64,000 bases of DNA, taken from contig NZ_JAGWCB010000010.1 in assembly GCF_020387415.1 (NCBI RefSeq), positions 434,001 to 498,000 on the forward strand, in the 5' to 3' direction. The position numbers and the translations under genes were made by a program. The stretch comes from Ideonella benzenivorans (GTDB lineage: Bacteria; Pseudomonadota; Gammaproteobacteria; Burkholderiales; Burkholderiaceae_C). The notes beneath the pieces were generated by a model, which made no database searches, was not told the DNA's origin, and saw only the letters and a list, made by a program, of their open reading frames with translations. Within the stretch, counting starts at the first letter, position 1, and each line of letters starts with the position of its first letter. This document shows, in pieces, positions 19,154 to 27,510 of this stretch.

Positions 19154-20077
19154 ATGAAAGCCAACAACGTTCTCGCCACGATCGGCAACACGCCGCACAT
19201 CCGCATCAACCGCCTGTTCGGCCCCGAGGCCCAGGTCTGGATCAAGTCCGAGCGCACCAACCCCGGTGGCTCCATCAAGGACCGCATCGCCCTGGCGATG
19301 GTCGAGGCGGCCGAGGCCAGCGGGGCGCTGAAGCCGGGCGGCACCATCATCGAACCCACCTCCGGCAACACCGGCGTCGGCCTGGCCATGGTGGCCGCCG
19401 TCAAGGGCTACAAGCTGATCCTGGTGATGCCCGAGAGCATGAGCCTGGAGCGGCGCCGTCTGATGCTGGCCTATGGCGCCAGCTTCGACCTGACACCCAA
19501 GGAAAAGGGCATGAAGGGCGCCATCGCCCGCGCCGAGGAGCTGGCCGCCAGCACGTCCGGCGCCTGGATCCCGCAACAGTTCGAGAACCCGGCCAACCTG
19601 GAGGTGCATCAGCGCACCACCGCACAGGAGATCCTGGCCGACTTCCCCGAAGGCCTGGATGTGCTGATCACCGGCGTGGGCACCGGCGGCCACCTCTCGG
19701 GCGTGGCCAGCGTGCTGAAGGCCAAGTGGCCGCAGCTCAAGGTGTTCGCGGTCGAGCCCTCGGCCTCGCCGGTGATCAGCGGCGGTCAGCCCGCCCCCCA
19801 CCCCATCCAGGGCATCGGCGCCGGCTTCGTGCCCAAGAACCTGAAGACCGAGCTGCTGGACGGCGTGATCCTGGTGGAAGGCGAAGCCGCCAAGGACTAC
19901 GCCCGCCGCAGCGCCAGCCAGGAAGGGCTGCTGGTGGGCATCTCCAGCGGTGCCACGCTGGCCGCCATCGCCCAGAAGCTGGCCGAACTGCCGGCCGGCA
20001 CCCGGGTGCTGGGCTTCAACTACGACACCGGCGAGCGCTACCTGTCGGTCGAAGGCTTCCTGCCCTCGGGCGCCTGA
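19154..20077 (+). CDS. cysK: Cysteine synthase A (O-acetylserine sulfhydrylase)
   Basis: This PLP enzyme makes cysteine from O-acetylserine and sulfide. The 307-residue protein has the PLP lysine in [11 protein letters not shown], the substrate loop [12 protein letters not shown], the phosphate-binding [10 protein letters not shown], and the C-terminal [10 protein letters not shown] serine site. The length matches CysK (A type) rather than the longer cystathionine synthases. The ATG at 19154 follows a clear AGGAGA ribosome site; the frame stays open far upstream only because it crosses the rnpB region in antisense. Confidence 0.94.
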   Translation: MKANNVLATIGNTPHIRINRLFGPEAQVWIKSERTNPGGSIKDRIALAMVEAAEASGALKPGGTIIEPTSGNTGVGLAMVAAVKGYKLILVMPESMSLERRRLMLAYGASFDLTPKEKGMKGAIARAEELAASTSGAWIPQQFENPANLEVHQRTTAQEILADFPEGLDVLITGVGTGGHLSGVASVLKAKWPQLKVFAVEPSASPVISGGQPAPHPIQGIGAGFVPKNLKTELLDGVILVEGEAAKDYARRSASQEGLLVGISSGATLAAIAQKLAELPAGTRVLGFNYDTGERYLSVEGFLPSGA

Positions 20078-20090
20078 GCGGACGGCGCCA

Positions 20091-20117
20091 CGGATCCGGC
20101 CGGGACGGCCCGATCCG
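20091..20117 (+). terminator. Possible terminator hairpin after cysK
   Basis: A near-perfect inverted repeat (12-bp arms, one C-C mismatch, 3-nt loop) begins 13 bp after the cysK stop. No T-run follows, so it may be a weak or Rho-aided terminator, or only an RNA-stabilising hairpin. Confidence 0.35.
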
Positions 20118-20203
20118 CACCAAGCCGGCGCAGCCCGGTGCGGCACTTGCCTCAGGGCAGTGCACCGCACCGGCCGTGACGGCAGGCCCCGACCACCGCG
20201 GCG

Positions 20204-20219
20204 TGGCACGGAACTGGCT
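20204..20219 (+). promoter_or_regulatory. Predicted sigma-54 promoter of the pyrimidine-type ABC importer
   Basis: TGGCACGGAACTGGCT has the GG (20205-20206) and GC (20217-20218) separated by exactly 10 bp, the -24/-12 signature, with a full TGGCACG -24 box. The first fifteen bases are identical to the site before preT (35051-35036). Transcription would start near 20230, just before the RutR-type operator. The -12 box reads TGGCT instead of the more usual TTGCT. Confidence 0.68.
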
Positions 20220-20234
20220 ACGAGGATTCCAAAC

Positions 20235-20250
20235 CTGACCGGTTGGTCAG
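20235..20250. promoter_or_regulatory. RutR-type operator (TGACC-N4-GGTCA)
   Basis: CTGACCGGTTGGTCAG is an inverted repeat of six bases with a 4-bp spacer. Its core and spacing match the known E. coli RutR site, TTGACCA-NN-TGGTCAA. It lies 28 bp before the ATPase start and about +5 to +20 from the predicted sigma-54 start, a repressing position. The likely binder is the TetR/RutR-like protein encoded at the end of this cluster. Confidence 0.7.
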
Positions 20251-20277
20251 CTTCCTCCACGTCACCTGCGCCGCCGC

Positions 20278-21117
20278 ATGATCGCCGAGTCCCTTCCCGC
20301 CGCCGAATCCATCGCAGCCCCCGCCGCACCGCAGGCTCCGGCCCGCGACGCCATCCGAGTCCAACGCGCCAGCGTCGTCTATCCGGGCGCCGATGCGCCG
20401 GTGCATGCCCTCAAGGAGGTGGACCTCACCATCCGACAGGGTGAATTCGTCTCGCTGATCGGCCCCTCGGGCTGCGGCAAGACCACCCTGCTGCGGGTGA
20501 TCGCCGACCTGGAACCCCTGAGTTCCGGCGAGATGTGGGTCAACGACATGACGCCGCAGGAGGCGCGCATGGCCCGCTCCTACGGCTATGTCTTCCAAGC
20601 ACCGGCGCTGTTCCCCTGGCGCACCGTGCTGGCCAATGTGATGCTGCCGCTGCAGATCCAGGGCCGGCTGCCGGCCCAGTGCGAGGAGATCGCCCGCGAG
20701 CAGCTGGCCCGGGTCGGGCTGGCCGGCTTCGAGAAGAAGTACCCCTGGCAACTCTCGGGCGGCATGCAGCAGCGGGTCTCGATCGCCCGCGCGCTGGGCT
20801 TCGAGCCGCGCCTGCTGATGATGGACGAGCCCTTCGGCGCGCTCGACGAGATCACCCGCGACAGCCTGAACGTGCAGCTGCAGGACCTGTGGCGGCGCGA
20901 GCAGCGCACGGTGGTCTTCGTCACCCACTCGATCGCCGAGGCGGTCTACCTGTCCAGCCGGATCGTCGTGATGTCGCCCCGCCCGGGCCGCATCGTGAAG
21001 ATCATCGACTCGCCGCTGCCCGCCGAGCGCACGCTGGCGATGCGCGACACCCCGGAATTCACCGCGCTGGCCCACGAGGTGCGCGAAGCCCTGGCCGACG
21101 GACACCATGATCACTGA
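20278..21117 (+). CDS. ABC importer ATPase, nitrate/taurine/pyrimidine type
   Basis: ATP-binding subunit (279 residues) of an ABC importer of the NrtD/SsuB/ThiZ class. It shows Walker A GPSGCGKTTLL, the Q-loop FQAPALFPWR, the signature LSGGMQQRVSIARA, Walker B LLMMDEPFGALDE, and the H-loop VTHSIAEA. The FQAP/LFPWR form is typical of the nitrate-sulfonate-thiamine precursor group. It overlaps the next permease gene by 11 nt. A sigma-54 promoter and a RutR-type operator lie upstream, so pyrimidine or a related nitrogen base is the inferred substrate. Confidence 0.9.
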   Translation: MIAESLPAAESIAAPAAPQAPARDAIRVQRASVVYPGADAPVHALKEVDLTIRQGEFVSLIGPSGCGKTTLLRVIADLEPLSSGEMWVNDMTPQEARMARSYGYVFQAPALFPWRTVLANVMLPLQIQGRLPAQCEEIAREQLARVGLAGFEKKYPWQLSGGMQQRVSIARALGFEPRLLMMDEPFGALDEITRDSLNVQLQDLWRREQRTVVFVTHSIAEAVYLSSRIVVMSPRPGRIVKIIDSPLPAERTLAMRDTPEFTALAHEVREALADGHHDH

Positions 21118-22003
21118 CCTCCTGCGCCGCCAGGTGCTGCCAGTGCTGGTGGTCGGTGCGCTGACCCTGCTGGTCTGGTATGGCGCCGCCATCGGCCTGA
21201 ACGCCCCCGGCGCCATTGAGCGGGTGCTGGACCCGCAAGGCCCCTGGACCTGGCAGGACCTGGTGCGGGCCACGCTGGCCATGCAGCGCCCGGTGCTGCC
21301 GGCCCCGCACCAGATCGCCGTGGACCTCTGGTCTGGTCTGGTGGACTGGCCCATCGACTCGCCGCGCAGCCTGGTGCTGCACACCTGGGTGACCGGGGAG
21401 GCCACGCTGCTGGGCTTCGTCGCCGGGGCCCTGCTGGGCATCGTGCTGGCGGTGGCCATCGTCCACGCCCGCACGCTGGAGCGGGCCCTGCTGCCCTGGG
21501 TGGTGGCCTCGCAGACCATCCCGGTGCTGGCCGTCGCACCGATCGTGATGGTGATCCTGGGCAGCCTGGGCTTCGAAGGCCTGATGCCCAAGGCGGTCAT
21601 CGCCACCTACCTCTGCTTCTTCCCGGTCACGGTGGCCATGGTGCAAGGCCTGCGCGCGCCGCAGCGGCTGGAGCTGGAGCTGATGCACACCTACGCCGCC
21701 AGCCGGGTGCAGACCTTCTGGACGCTGCGCCTGCCCTCTTCGCTGCCCTTCCTGTTCCCCGCCCTGCGCGTGTCGATGGCCGCCGGCTTGGTCGGCGCCA
21801 TCGTGGCCGAGCTGCCGACCGGTGCCCAGGCCGGCCTGGGCGCGCGGTTGCTGACCAGTTCCTACTACGGCAACACCGTGGCCATCTGGTCGGCCCTGGT
21901 CATGGCCTCGCTGCTGGGCCTGGTGCTGACCGGCGCCATCACCCTGATTGAGAAAGCCGTGCTGCGCCGCATGCGCCCGGCACCGACCCGGAGGGCCGCA
22001 TGA
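21107..22003 (+). CDS. ABC importer permease 1
   Basis: Integral membrane subunit (298 residues, about six helices) of the same importer. The permease-ATPase contact loop is visible as ELELMHTYAASRVQTFWTLRLPSSLPFLF, matching the EAA-loop pattern of the BPD_transp_1 family. It overlaps the ATPase gene by 11 nt and the second permease as ATGA, so all are made from one mRNA. Having two different permease genes fits the pyrimidine and hydroxymethylpyrimidine transporter group better than the homodimeric SsuC type; this is inference. Confidence 0.88.
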   Translation: MITDLLRRQVLPVLVVGALTLLVWYGAAIGLNAPGAIERVLDPQGPWTWQDLVRATLAMQRPVLPAPHQIAVDLWSGLVDWPIDSPRSLVLHTWVTGEATLLGFVAGALLGIVLAVAIVHARTLERALLPWVVASQTIPVLAVAPIVMVILGSLGFEGLMPKAVIATYLCFFPVTVAMVQGLRAPQRLELELMHTYAASRVQTFWTLRLPSSLPFLFPALRVSMAAGLVGAIVAELPTGAQAGLGARLLTSSYYGNTVAIWSALVMASLLGLVLTGAITLIEKAVLRRMRPAPTRRAA

Positions 22004-23109
22004 GCTCGACCACCCTCACCGCCCCCGCCGCCACAGCCCACCGGTCGCACGGCGGCGCGGGCTCCCTGACCGCCGTGCTGGCCCTGGCCCTGGCCCTGCT
22101 GGCCCCCACCCAGGGCACGCTGCGCCCCACCGGCGACCTGCTGCTGGGGCTGGCCGCGCTGGCCTCACTGCGCCCGCAGGCCCGGCTGGGATGGGCCGGG
22201 CTGCAACTGCTGCTGGTGCTGGCCGCCGCTGCCGTGCTGTCCCAGACACTGCCCACCCCGCTGCAGGGCGGCGATGGGCTGCGCCTGCTGGCGCTGCTGG
22301 CCCTGGCCCAGTGCAGCCTCCAGACCCTGGCGGCGCTGCCGGACGCGCGCTGGATCGGCACCGCCACCGCCAGCCTGTTTGGCCTCTGGCTGCTCTACTT
22401 CTGGGAAGTGGGCGTCACCGTGTTCGACGTGCCCCGGGTGCTGCTGCCCGCACCGTCGCAAGTGGCGGTCGCGCTGTGGGACAACCTGGGCACGCTGGGC
22501 GGCGACTTCGTGCAGACGGTGCTGAAGTCGGTGCTGATCGGCTATGTGCTGGGCAATGGCCTGGGCGTACTGACCGGCATCGCGATCGACCGCGCGCCCT
22601 TCCTGCAGCGCGGCCTGCAGCCACTGGCCGCGCTGACCAGCACCGTGCCGCTGGTGGGCGTGGCGCCCATTGCGGTGATGTGGTTCGGCTTTGACTGGCC
22701 CTCCAAGGCCGCGGTGATCGTGCTGATGACCTTCTTCCCCGCGCTGATCAACACCCTGGCCGGGCTGGAGGCCGCCGGCAAGCTGGAACGCGAGCTGATG
22801 CACAGCTACGCGGCCGGCTACCGCCGCACCCTGCTGTGGCTGCGCCTGCCCACCGCGCTGCCGCACATCTTCGGCGCGCTCAAGGTCAACGCCACGCTGG
22901 CCCTGATCGGCGCCATCGTCGCCGAGTTCTTCGGCTCGCCCACGGCCGGGCTGGGCTTTCGCATCTCGACCGAGGCGGCCCGCATGAACATGCCGCTGGT
23001 CTGGGGCGCCATCGTGCTGGCCTCCATCACCGGCTCGGTGCTGTACGCGCTGCTGTCGGTGCTGGAGCGCCGGGTGAACTTCTGGCACCCGGCCTTCCGC
23101 AGCCGCTGA
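22000..23109 (+). CDS. ABC importer permease 2
   Basis: Second permease (369 residues). Its N-terminal part has about three extra hydrophobic segments (residues 20-115), followed by a BPD_transp_1 domain with the EAA-type loop ERELMHSYAAGYRRTLLWLRLPTALPHIF. The loop closely resembles that of permease 1, so the two probably arose by duplication and form a heterodimer. It starts within the previous stop (ATGA) and is followed after 57 bp by the binding protein gene. Confidence 0.88.
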   Translation: MSSTTLTAPAATAHRSHGGAGSLTAVLALALALLAPTQGTLRPTGDLLLGLAALASLRPQARLGWAGLQLLLVLAAAAVLSQTLPTPLQGGDGLRLLALLALAQCSLQTLAALPDARWIGTATASLFGLWLLYFWEVGVTVFDVPRVLLPAPSQVAVALWDNLGTLGGDFVQTVLKSVLIGYVLGNGLGVLTGIAIDRAPFLQRGLQPLAALTSTVPLVGVAPIAVMWFGFDWPSKAAVIVLMTFFPALINTLAGLEAAGKLERELMHSYAAGYRRTLLWLRLPTALPHIFGALKVNATLALIGAIVAEFFGSPTAGLGFRISTEAARMNMPLVWGAIVLASITGSVLYALLSVLERRVNFWHPAFRSR

Positions 23110-23166
23110 GGCCGCTCCGTTTCCCGTCCCTCATCACCAACCCACTCCACACGAGGAGCTTTTTCG

Positions 23167-24174
23167 ATGATGCTTTCGATCCCGATGATCCGCCGCTCGG
23201 TGCTGGCCCTGGCCGCCGGTGCGTTCTGCCTGGGGGCCCAGGCGGCCGAGAAGGTCACGTTGCAGCTGAAGTGGGTGCCGCAAGCCCAGTTCGCCGGCTA
23301 TTACGTGGCCGCGGCCAAGGGCTACTACAAGGCCGAGGGCCTGGACGTGACGATCAAGGCCGGCGGCCCGGACATCTCGCCGGTGCAGGTCATCGCCGGC
23401 AAGTCGGCCGACGTGGTGGTCAACTGGATGCCCGACGCGCTGGCCGCCCGTGAGGCCGGTGTGCCGCTGGTCAACATCGCCCAGGTGTTCGACAAGTCCG
23501 GCCTGATGCTGACCTGCAGGAAGTCGGCCGGCGTGCACAGCCCCAAGGACCTCAAAGGCAAGACGCTGGGCGTCTGGTACGGCGGCAACGAGTACCCCTT
23601 CCTGAACTGGATGAACAAGCTGGGCTACAAGCCGGGCACCGACATCAAGATCCTCAAGCAGGGCTTCAACGTCGACCCGCTGCTGCAGAACCAGGCGGCC
23701 TGCATCTCGACGATGATCTACAACGAGTACTGGCAGGTGATCGATGCCGGCATCAAGGAAAGCGACCTGACCACCTTCTTCTATGAAAAGGAAGGCGTGG
23801 CCTCGCTGGAAGATGGCCTGTACGTGCTGGAAGGCAACCTCAAGAACAAGGCCTTCGTCGCCAAGATGGCCAAGTTCCTGAAGGCCAGCTTCAAGGGCTG
23901 GAACGAGGCGGTGAAGAACCCCGAGGAAGCCGCCAAGATCGTGGTGGCCCAGGACGCCTCGGGCAGCGCCACGGTGGCGGTGCAGAAGCGTCAGATGGAG
24001 AACATCGCCAAGCTGATCAGCAACGCCAACACGCCCAAGATCGGCTACCTGGACCCGGCCGCCTACCAGCGCACGGTCAAGGTGCTGATGAGCGGCGGCA
24101 GCTCGCCGGTCATCAAGAAAGACCCGGGCGCGGCGGCAATGACCCACGCCGTCTGGGACGCCGCTCAGAAGTAA
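23167..24174 (+). CDS. Periplasmic NMT1/THI5-like substrate-binding protein
   Basis: Solute-binding subunit of 335 residues with a signal peptide (MIRRSVLALAAGAFCLGAQAAE) and the NMT1/THI5 fold pattern: TLQLKWVPQAQFAGYYVAAAKGYYKAEGLDV, ADVVVNWMPDALAAREAG, and LGVWYGGNEYPFLNW. Members of this group bind pyrimidine-like bases such as hydroxymethylpyrimidine and thiamine precursors. Together with the shared RutR-type operator and sigma-54 box before preT, uracil or thymine is the likely ligand (inference). A GAGGAG ribosome site precedes the start. Confidence 0.87.
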   Translation: MMLSIPMIRRSVLALAAGAFCLGAQAAEKVTLQLKWVPQAQFAGYYVAAAKGYYKAEGLDVTIKAGGPDISPVQVIAGKSADVVVNWMPDALAAREAGVPLVNIAQVFDKSGLMLTCRKSAGVHSPKDLKGKTLGVWYGGNEYPFLNWMNKLGYKPGTDIKILKQGFNVDPLLQNQAACISTMIYNEYWQVIDAGIKESDLTTFFYEKEGVASLEDGLYVLEGNLKNKAFVAKMAKFLKASFKGWNEAVKNPEEAAKIVVAQDASGSATVAVQKRQMENIAKLISNANTPKIGYLDPAAYQRTVKVLMSGGSSPVIKKDPGAAAMTHAVWDAAQK

Positions 24175-24193
24175 GGGCTTGCGCCACGCGGGG

Positions 24194-24211
24194 CCCCGCC
24201 CACGGGCGGGG
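24194..24211 (+). terminator. GC-rich hairpin between the binding protein and tetR genes
   Basis: CCCCGCC and GGCGGGG arms form a 7-bp stem around a CACG loop, 20 bp after the binding-protein stop. It is followed by TCCTAT, not by a T-run. It could reduce read-through into the regulator gene. Confidence 0.45.
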
Positions 24212-24229
24212 TCCTATCATGGGCGCCCC

Positions 24230-24886
24230 ATGTCCACGACTGCCTCCTCCCTTCCCCGTTCCCACGCGGCCGACGGCCGCAAGGGCCTGATCCGTCAGGC
24301 CAACGAGGCCGCCATCCTGCGCGCGGCCGAGCAGGTCTTCGCCCACGCCGGTTTCGAGGGCGCGACGATGGCCGAGATCGCCGACAAGGCCGGTCTGCCC
24401 AAGGCCAATCTGCACTACTACTTCGGCAGCAAAAAGGACCTCTACGAGGCCGTGCTGGACACCGTGCTGCACGACTGGCTGGCCCCGACCGAGGTGATCC
24501 GCGCCGAGGCCGATCCGCGCGACGCCCTGACCCAGTACGTGAAGGCCAAGCTCGCGCTGAGCTTCGAGCGGCCCGATGCCTCCAAGGTCTTCGCCAACGA
24601 GCTGCTGCACGGCGCACCGGTGGTGGGCGAATCGCTGCGCGGTGAGCTGCGCCGCCTGGTGCTGGACAAGGCGGCCGTGGTCGATGGCTGGATCGCCGCC
24701 GGTCGGATGGCCCCGGTGGACAGCACCCATCTCTTCTTCACGATCTGGGCCGCGACCCAGACCTACGCCGATTTCGACGTGCAGGTGCGGGCCGTGCTGG
24801 GCCACCGCAGCTTCACCGCGGCCGACCAGGCCCGGGCCGAAGCCCATGTGCTGGGCATGGTGCTGCGCGGCTGCGGTCTGGCCTGA
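24230..24886 (+). CDS. TetR-family regulator, RutR-like
   Basis: A 218-residue repressor with an N-terminal TetR helix-turn-helix (ILRAAEQVFAHAGFEGATMAEIADKAGLPKANLHYYFGSKKDLY, about residues 26-70) and a C-terminal domain of the YcdC/RutR type (HDWLAPTEVI, KVFANELLHGAP, FTIWAATQTYADFDVQV). E. coli RutR senses uracil and thymine and binds TTGACCA-NN-TGGTCAA. Matching operators occur before this cluster (20235) and before preT (35003), so this protein is the likely local pyrimidine sensor. The ATG at 24230 is chosen over an in-frame start 17 codons upstream inside the hairpin region. Confidence 0.85.
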   Translation: MSTTASSLPRSHAADGRKGLIRQANEAAILRAAEQVFAHAGFEGATMAEIADKAGLPKANLHYYFGSKKDLYEAVLDTVLHDWLAPTEVIRAEADPRDALTQYVKAKLALSFERPDASKVFANELLHGAPVVGESLRGELRRLVLDKAAVVDGWIAAGRMAPVDSTHLFFTIWAATQTYADFDVQVRAVLGHRSFTAADQARAEAHVLGMVLRGCGLA

Positions 24887-24975
24887 ACCCGGACCGCGGC
24901 CGGCACGGCCCGCCCGCGCAGTGTCATCATCGGCCCTGTTCCAGTCCCCGGGGCCACGCGGCTCCGCTGCCTCCC

Positions 24976-26829
24976 ATGAGTTCTTCTTCCGGTGCACGTG
25001 GCGACACGATCGCCCTGCGCATCCTGGCCAGTGCGGCCATCCTGGCCCTGATCGTCCTCGGCCGTGACGTGCTGATGCCCATCGCGCTGGCGGCGATGTT
25101 CGCCTTTGTGCTGAGCCCGCTGGTGCGGCAAGTCCGCCGCTTCGGCCTGGGCCAGACCGGGGCCTCGCTGTGGGCCCTGGGCCTGGTCGGCCTGCTGATG
25201 GCCGGCATTGCGGCCGCCCTGGCGCTGCAGCTGGCCAGCCTGTCGAGCAACCTCCCCAGCTACACCGCCCATCTGCGCGCCAAGGCCGAGGCGGTGCGCT
25301 CGCTCAGCCTCGGACCCTTGTCCTCCCTGGCCAGTCTGGGCCCGAGCCACGAGGGCACGCCACAGGACGGCGCGGCTTCCCTGCCCCAGATGCCCTCGGC
25401 AGGGGGGCCGGCCACCCCCGAAGGCGGCGCCGGCTCCTCGACGGCCCTGCTGGCGCGCGTGCTGGGCACGCTGTGGGGGCCGCTCGGCACGGTCGGCGTG
25501 GTCGCCCTGGTGCTGGTGTTCCTGCTGCTGGAACAGGACGCCTTGCGCGACCGGCTGCTGCGGCTGGCCGGTGGGCAGGACCTGCGCGGCGCCACCGTGG
25601 CCTTCGACGACGCGGGCCAGCGGCTGTCGCGCTACTTCGCCTCCCAGGTCGCCGTCAACGCCGGGGTGGGCGTGGTCACCTGGGGGCTGCTGGCGGCCAT
25701 CGGCGTGCCGCAGCCGGTGGTCTGGGCCGCACTGGCCGCGCTGCTGCGCTTCGTGCCCTATGTGGGCTATCCCGCGGCCGCCCTCAGTGCCGCCGCCATG
25801 GCCGCTGCGGCCGAGCCCGGCTGGGGACTGGTCGGCAGCACCCTGCTCATCTTCGCCGTGATCGAGCTGATCGCAGCCAATGGCGTCGAGCCCCATCTGT
25901 ATGGCCACAGCACCGGACTGTCGCCGTTCTCGGTGGTGGTGTCGGCCATCTTCTGGGGTGCCGTCTGGGGGCCAGTGGGCCTGCTGATGTCCACCCCGCT
26001 GACGCTGTGCCTGGTGGTGGCAGGCCGCCATGTGCCCACCCTGTCCTTCCTGGACCTGCTGCTGGGCGACTCACCGGCCCTGACGCTGGCGCAGCGCTTC
26101 TATCAGCGCAGCCTGACCGGCAACCTGGTGGAGATCGTCTCAGACGCCCAGGCCTATCTGAAGAAACACAGCCTGGCCCGCTACTTCGACCGCGTGGCCC
26201 TGCCCGCCTTCGAGCTGGCCCGGGCGGACTATGCCCAGGGCCTGATCAGCGAAGCCCAGCAGGCCAAGGCCCGCTGCGCCCTGAACGAGCTGTTCGACAC
26301 CATCGCCCGGGACCCGGCCACCCACCGCCGCGGACGGGATCGGCGGCGCCCCACCGCACTGGACAGCGCCCATCTGGGCCTGGGGCTGCGCCAGGCCCGG
26401 CTGCAGGCCAGCGGGGTCAGCCTCGGGCCGGTCCACGCCCCGCCGGGGTCGGTGACGCTGTGCCTGAGCACCGGCAGCACCGAATCCGAGCTGGTGGCCG
26501 AGCTGCTGGTGCGGGTGCTGCGCCACCAGGGCCTGGATGCCCGCCACTTCACGCTGGACGAATGCGTGACGCCCAAGGACGACGAAGCCCTCGACGCGCT
26601 GGGCCTGGTGTTCCTGGTCGAGCTGCCCGAGGCCGAGAGCCCGCAGGGCCATCGCGTGCTGCAGGCCCTGGGCGTGATCCGCCAGCGCGGCCTGGCCCGG
26701 CTGGTGCTGCTGCGCCCGCGCTGGGATCACGCCGATCCCCCGCCGCCGCCCGGCCCGCCCTGGCATTTCGATGCCACCGCGGACTCGCTGGAAGCCGCCG
26801 TGGCCTGGGCCGAGCCCACACGCACCTGA
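24976..26829 (+). CDS. AI-2E/PerM-family membrane protein with long cytosolic tail
   Basis: The first 360 residues contain about eight hydrophobic helices with the AI-2E (UPF0118/PerM) layout, including LEQDALRDRLLRLAGG, LLRFVPYVGYPAA and GVEPHLYGHSTGLSPFSVVVSAIFWG. The last 250 residues (about 365-617) are soluble, with an Arg-rich stretch (THRRGRDRRRP) and a Rossmann-like segment. Related proteins are efflux or autoinducer-type transporters, but the substrate cannot be inferred here. The tail is longer than in the standard 350-370-residue proteins. No functional link to the neighbours is visible. Confidence 0.82.
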   Translation: MSSSSGARGDTIALRILASAAILALIVLGRDVLMPIALAAMFAFVLSPLVRQVRRFGLGQTGASLWALGLVGLLMAGIAAALALQLASLSSNLPSYTAHLRAKAEAVRSLSLGPLSSLASLGPSHEGTPQDGAASLPQMPSAGGPATPEGGAGSSTALLARVLGTLWGPLGTVGVVALVLVFLLLEQDALRDRLLRLAGGQDLRGATVAFDDAGQRLSRYFASQVAVNAGVGVVTWGLLAAIGVPQPVVWAALAALLRFVPYVGYPAAALSAAAMAAAAEPGWGLVGSTLLIFAVIELIAANGVEPHLYGHSTGLSPFSVVVSAIFWGAVWGPVGLLMSTPLTLCLVVAGRHVPTLSFLDLLLGDSPALTLAQRFYQRSLTGNLVEIVSDAQAYLKKHSLARYFDRVALPAFELARADYAQGLISEAQQAKARCALNELFDTIARDPATHRRGRDRRRPTALDSAHLGLGLRQARLQASGVSLGPVHAPPGSVTLCLSTGSTESELVAELLVRVLRHQGLDARHFTLDECVTPKDDEALDALGLVFLVELPEAESPQGHRVLQALGVIRQRGLARLVLLRPRWDHADPPPPPGPPWHFDATADSLEAAVAWAEPTRT

Positions 26830-26862
26830 CCCCGCCTGCCCCGACATCCGTCATTGCACGCC

Positions 26863-27489
26863 ATGCTGAGCCCCGAACAGTTCTTCGCCTTCCTCGCCGC
26901 CGCGCTGCTGATCACCGCCTCGCCCGGGCCGGACAACCTGATGGTGCTGGGCATGGGCATGTCCCGGGGCCGGCGCCCGGGCATGGCCTTCGGCCTGGGC
27001 TGCGCGATCGGCTGCCTGAGCCACACGCTGCTGGCCGTGGCCGGGGTCAGCGCGCTGATCGCCGCCTCGCCGCTGGCCTTCACCGCGCTGAAGGTCTGCG
27101 GCGGGCTCTACCTGGTCTGGCTGGGCGTGCAGGCGCTGCGCAGCCGCGGCGGCACGCAGGTGCGGGCCGTGACGCCCGGCGAACCCTCGCTGGGGCGGCT
27201 GTTCTTCAGAGGCGTGTTCGCCAATGCGATCAACCCCAAGGTGGTGCTGTTCTTCCTCTCGTTCCTGCCCCAGTTCGTGCAGGCCGAGCGCGGCCAGGTG
27301 GGGCTGCAGATCGCCCTGCTGGGTCTGACCTTCACCGCCCAGGCGGCACTGCTGTTCGGCCTGCTGGGCTACTTCGCCGGGGCCATTGGCCAGTGGCTCA
27401 ACCGCCGCCCCCGCGCCGGCCTCTGGCTGGACCGCGTGGCCGGCACCGTTTTCGTCACGCTGGGGCTGCGGCTGATCGTCAGCCGCTGA
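26863..27489 (+). CDS. LysE/RhtB-family amino acid exporter
   Basis: A 208-residue membrane protein with about six helices. The LysE-type N-terminus is clear (LLITASPGPDNLMVLGMGMSRGRRPGMAFGLGCAIG), as are KVCGGLYLVWLGVQALRS and FFRGVFANAINPKVVLFFLSFLPQFV. Such proteins export amino acids or homoserine lactone-like compounds. An in-frame TTG exists three codons upstream, but the ATG at 26863 fits the family start (MLSPEQFFAF). Confidence 0.88.
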   Translation: MLSPEQFFAFLAAALLITASPGPDNLMVLGMGMSRGRRPGMAFGLGCAIGCLSHTLLAVAGVSALIAASPLAFTALKVCGGLYLVWLGVQALRSRGGTQVRAVTPGEPSLGRLFFRGVFANAINPKVVLFFLSFLPQFVQAERGQVGLQIALLGLTFTAQAALLFGLLGYFAGAIGQWLNRRPRAGLWLDRVAGTVFVTLGLRLIVSR

Positions 27490-27510
27490 ACCCCGGCCCG
27501 CCGCCCGGGC

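Noticed and set aside
20117-20141. GCACC and GGTGC pair upstream of the importer as an NtrC enhancer
   Set aside because: The spacer is 15 bp instead of the known 5 bp, so it does not match the NtrC site.
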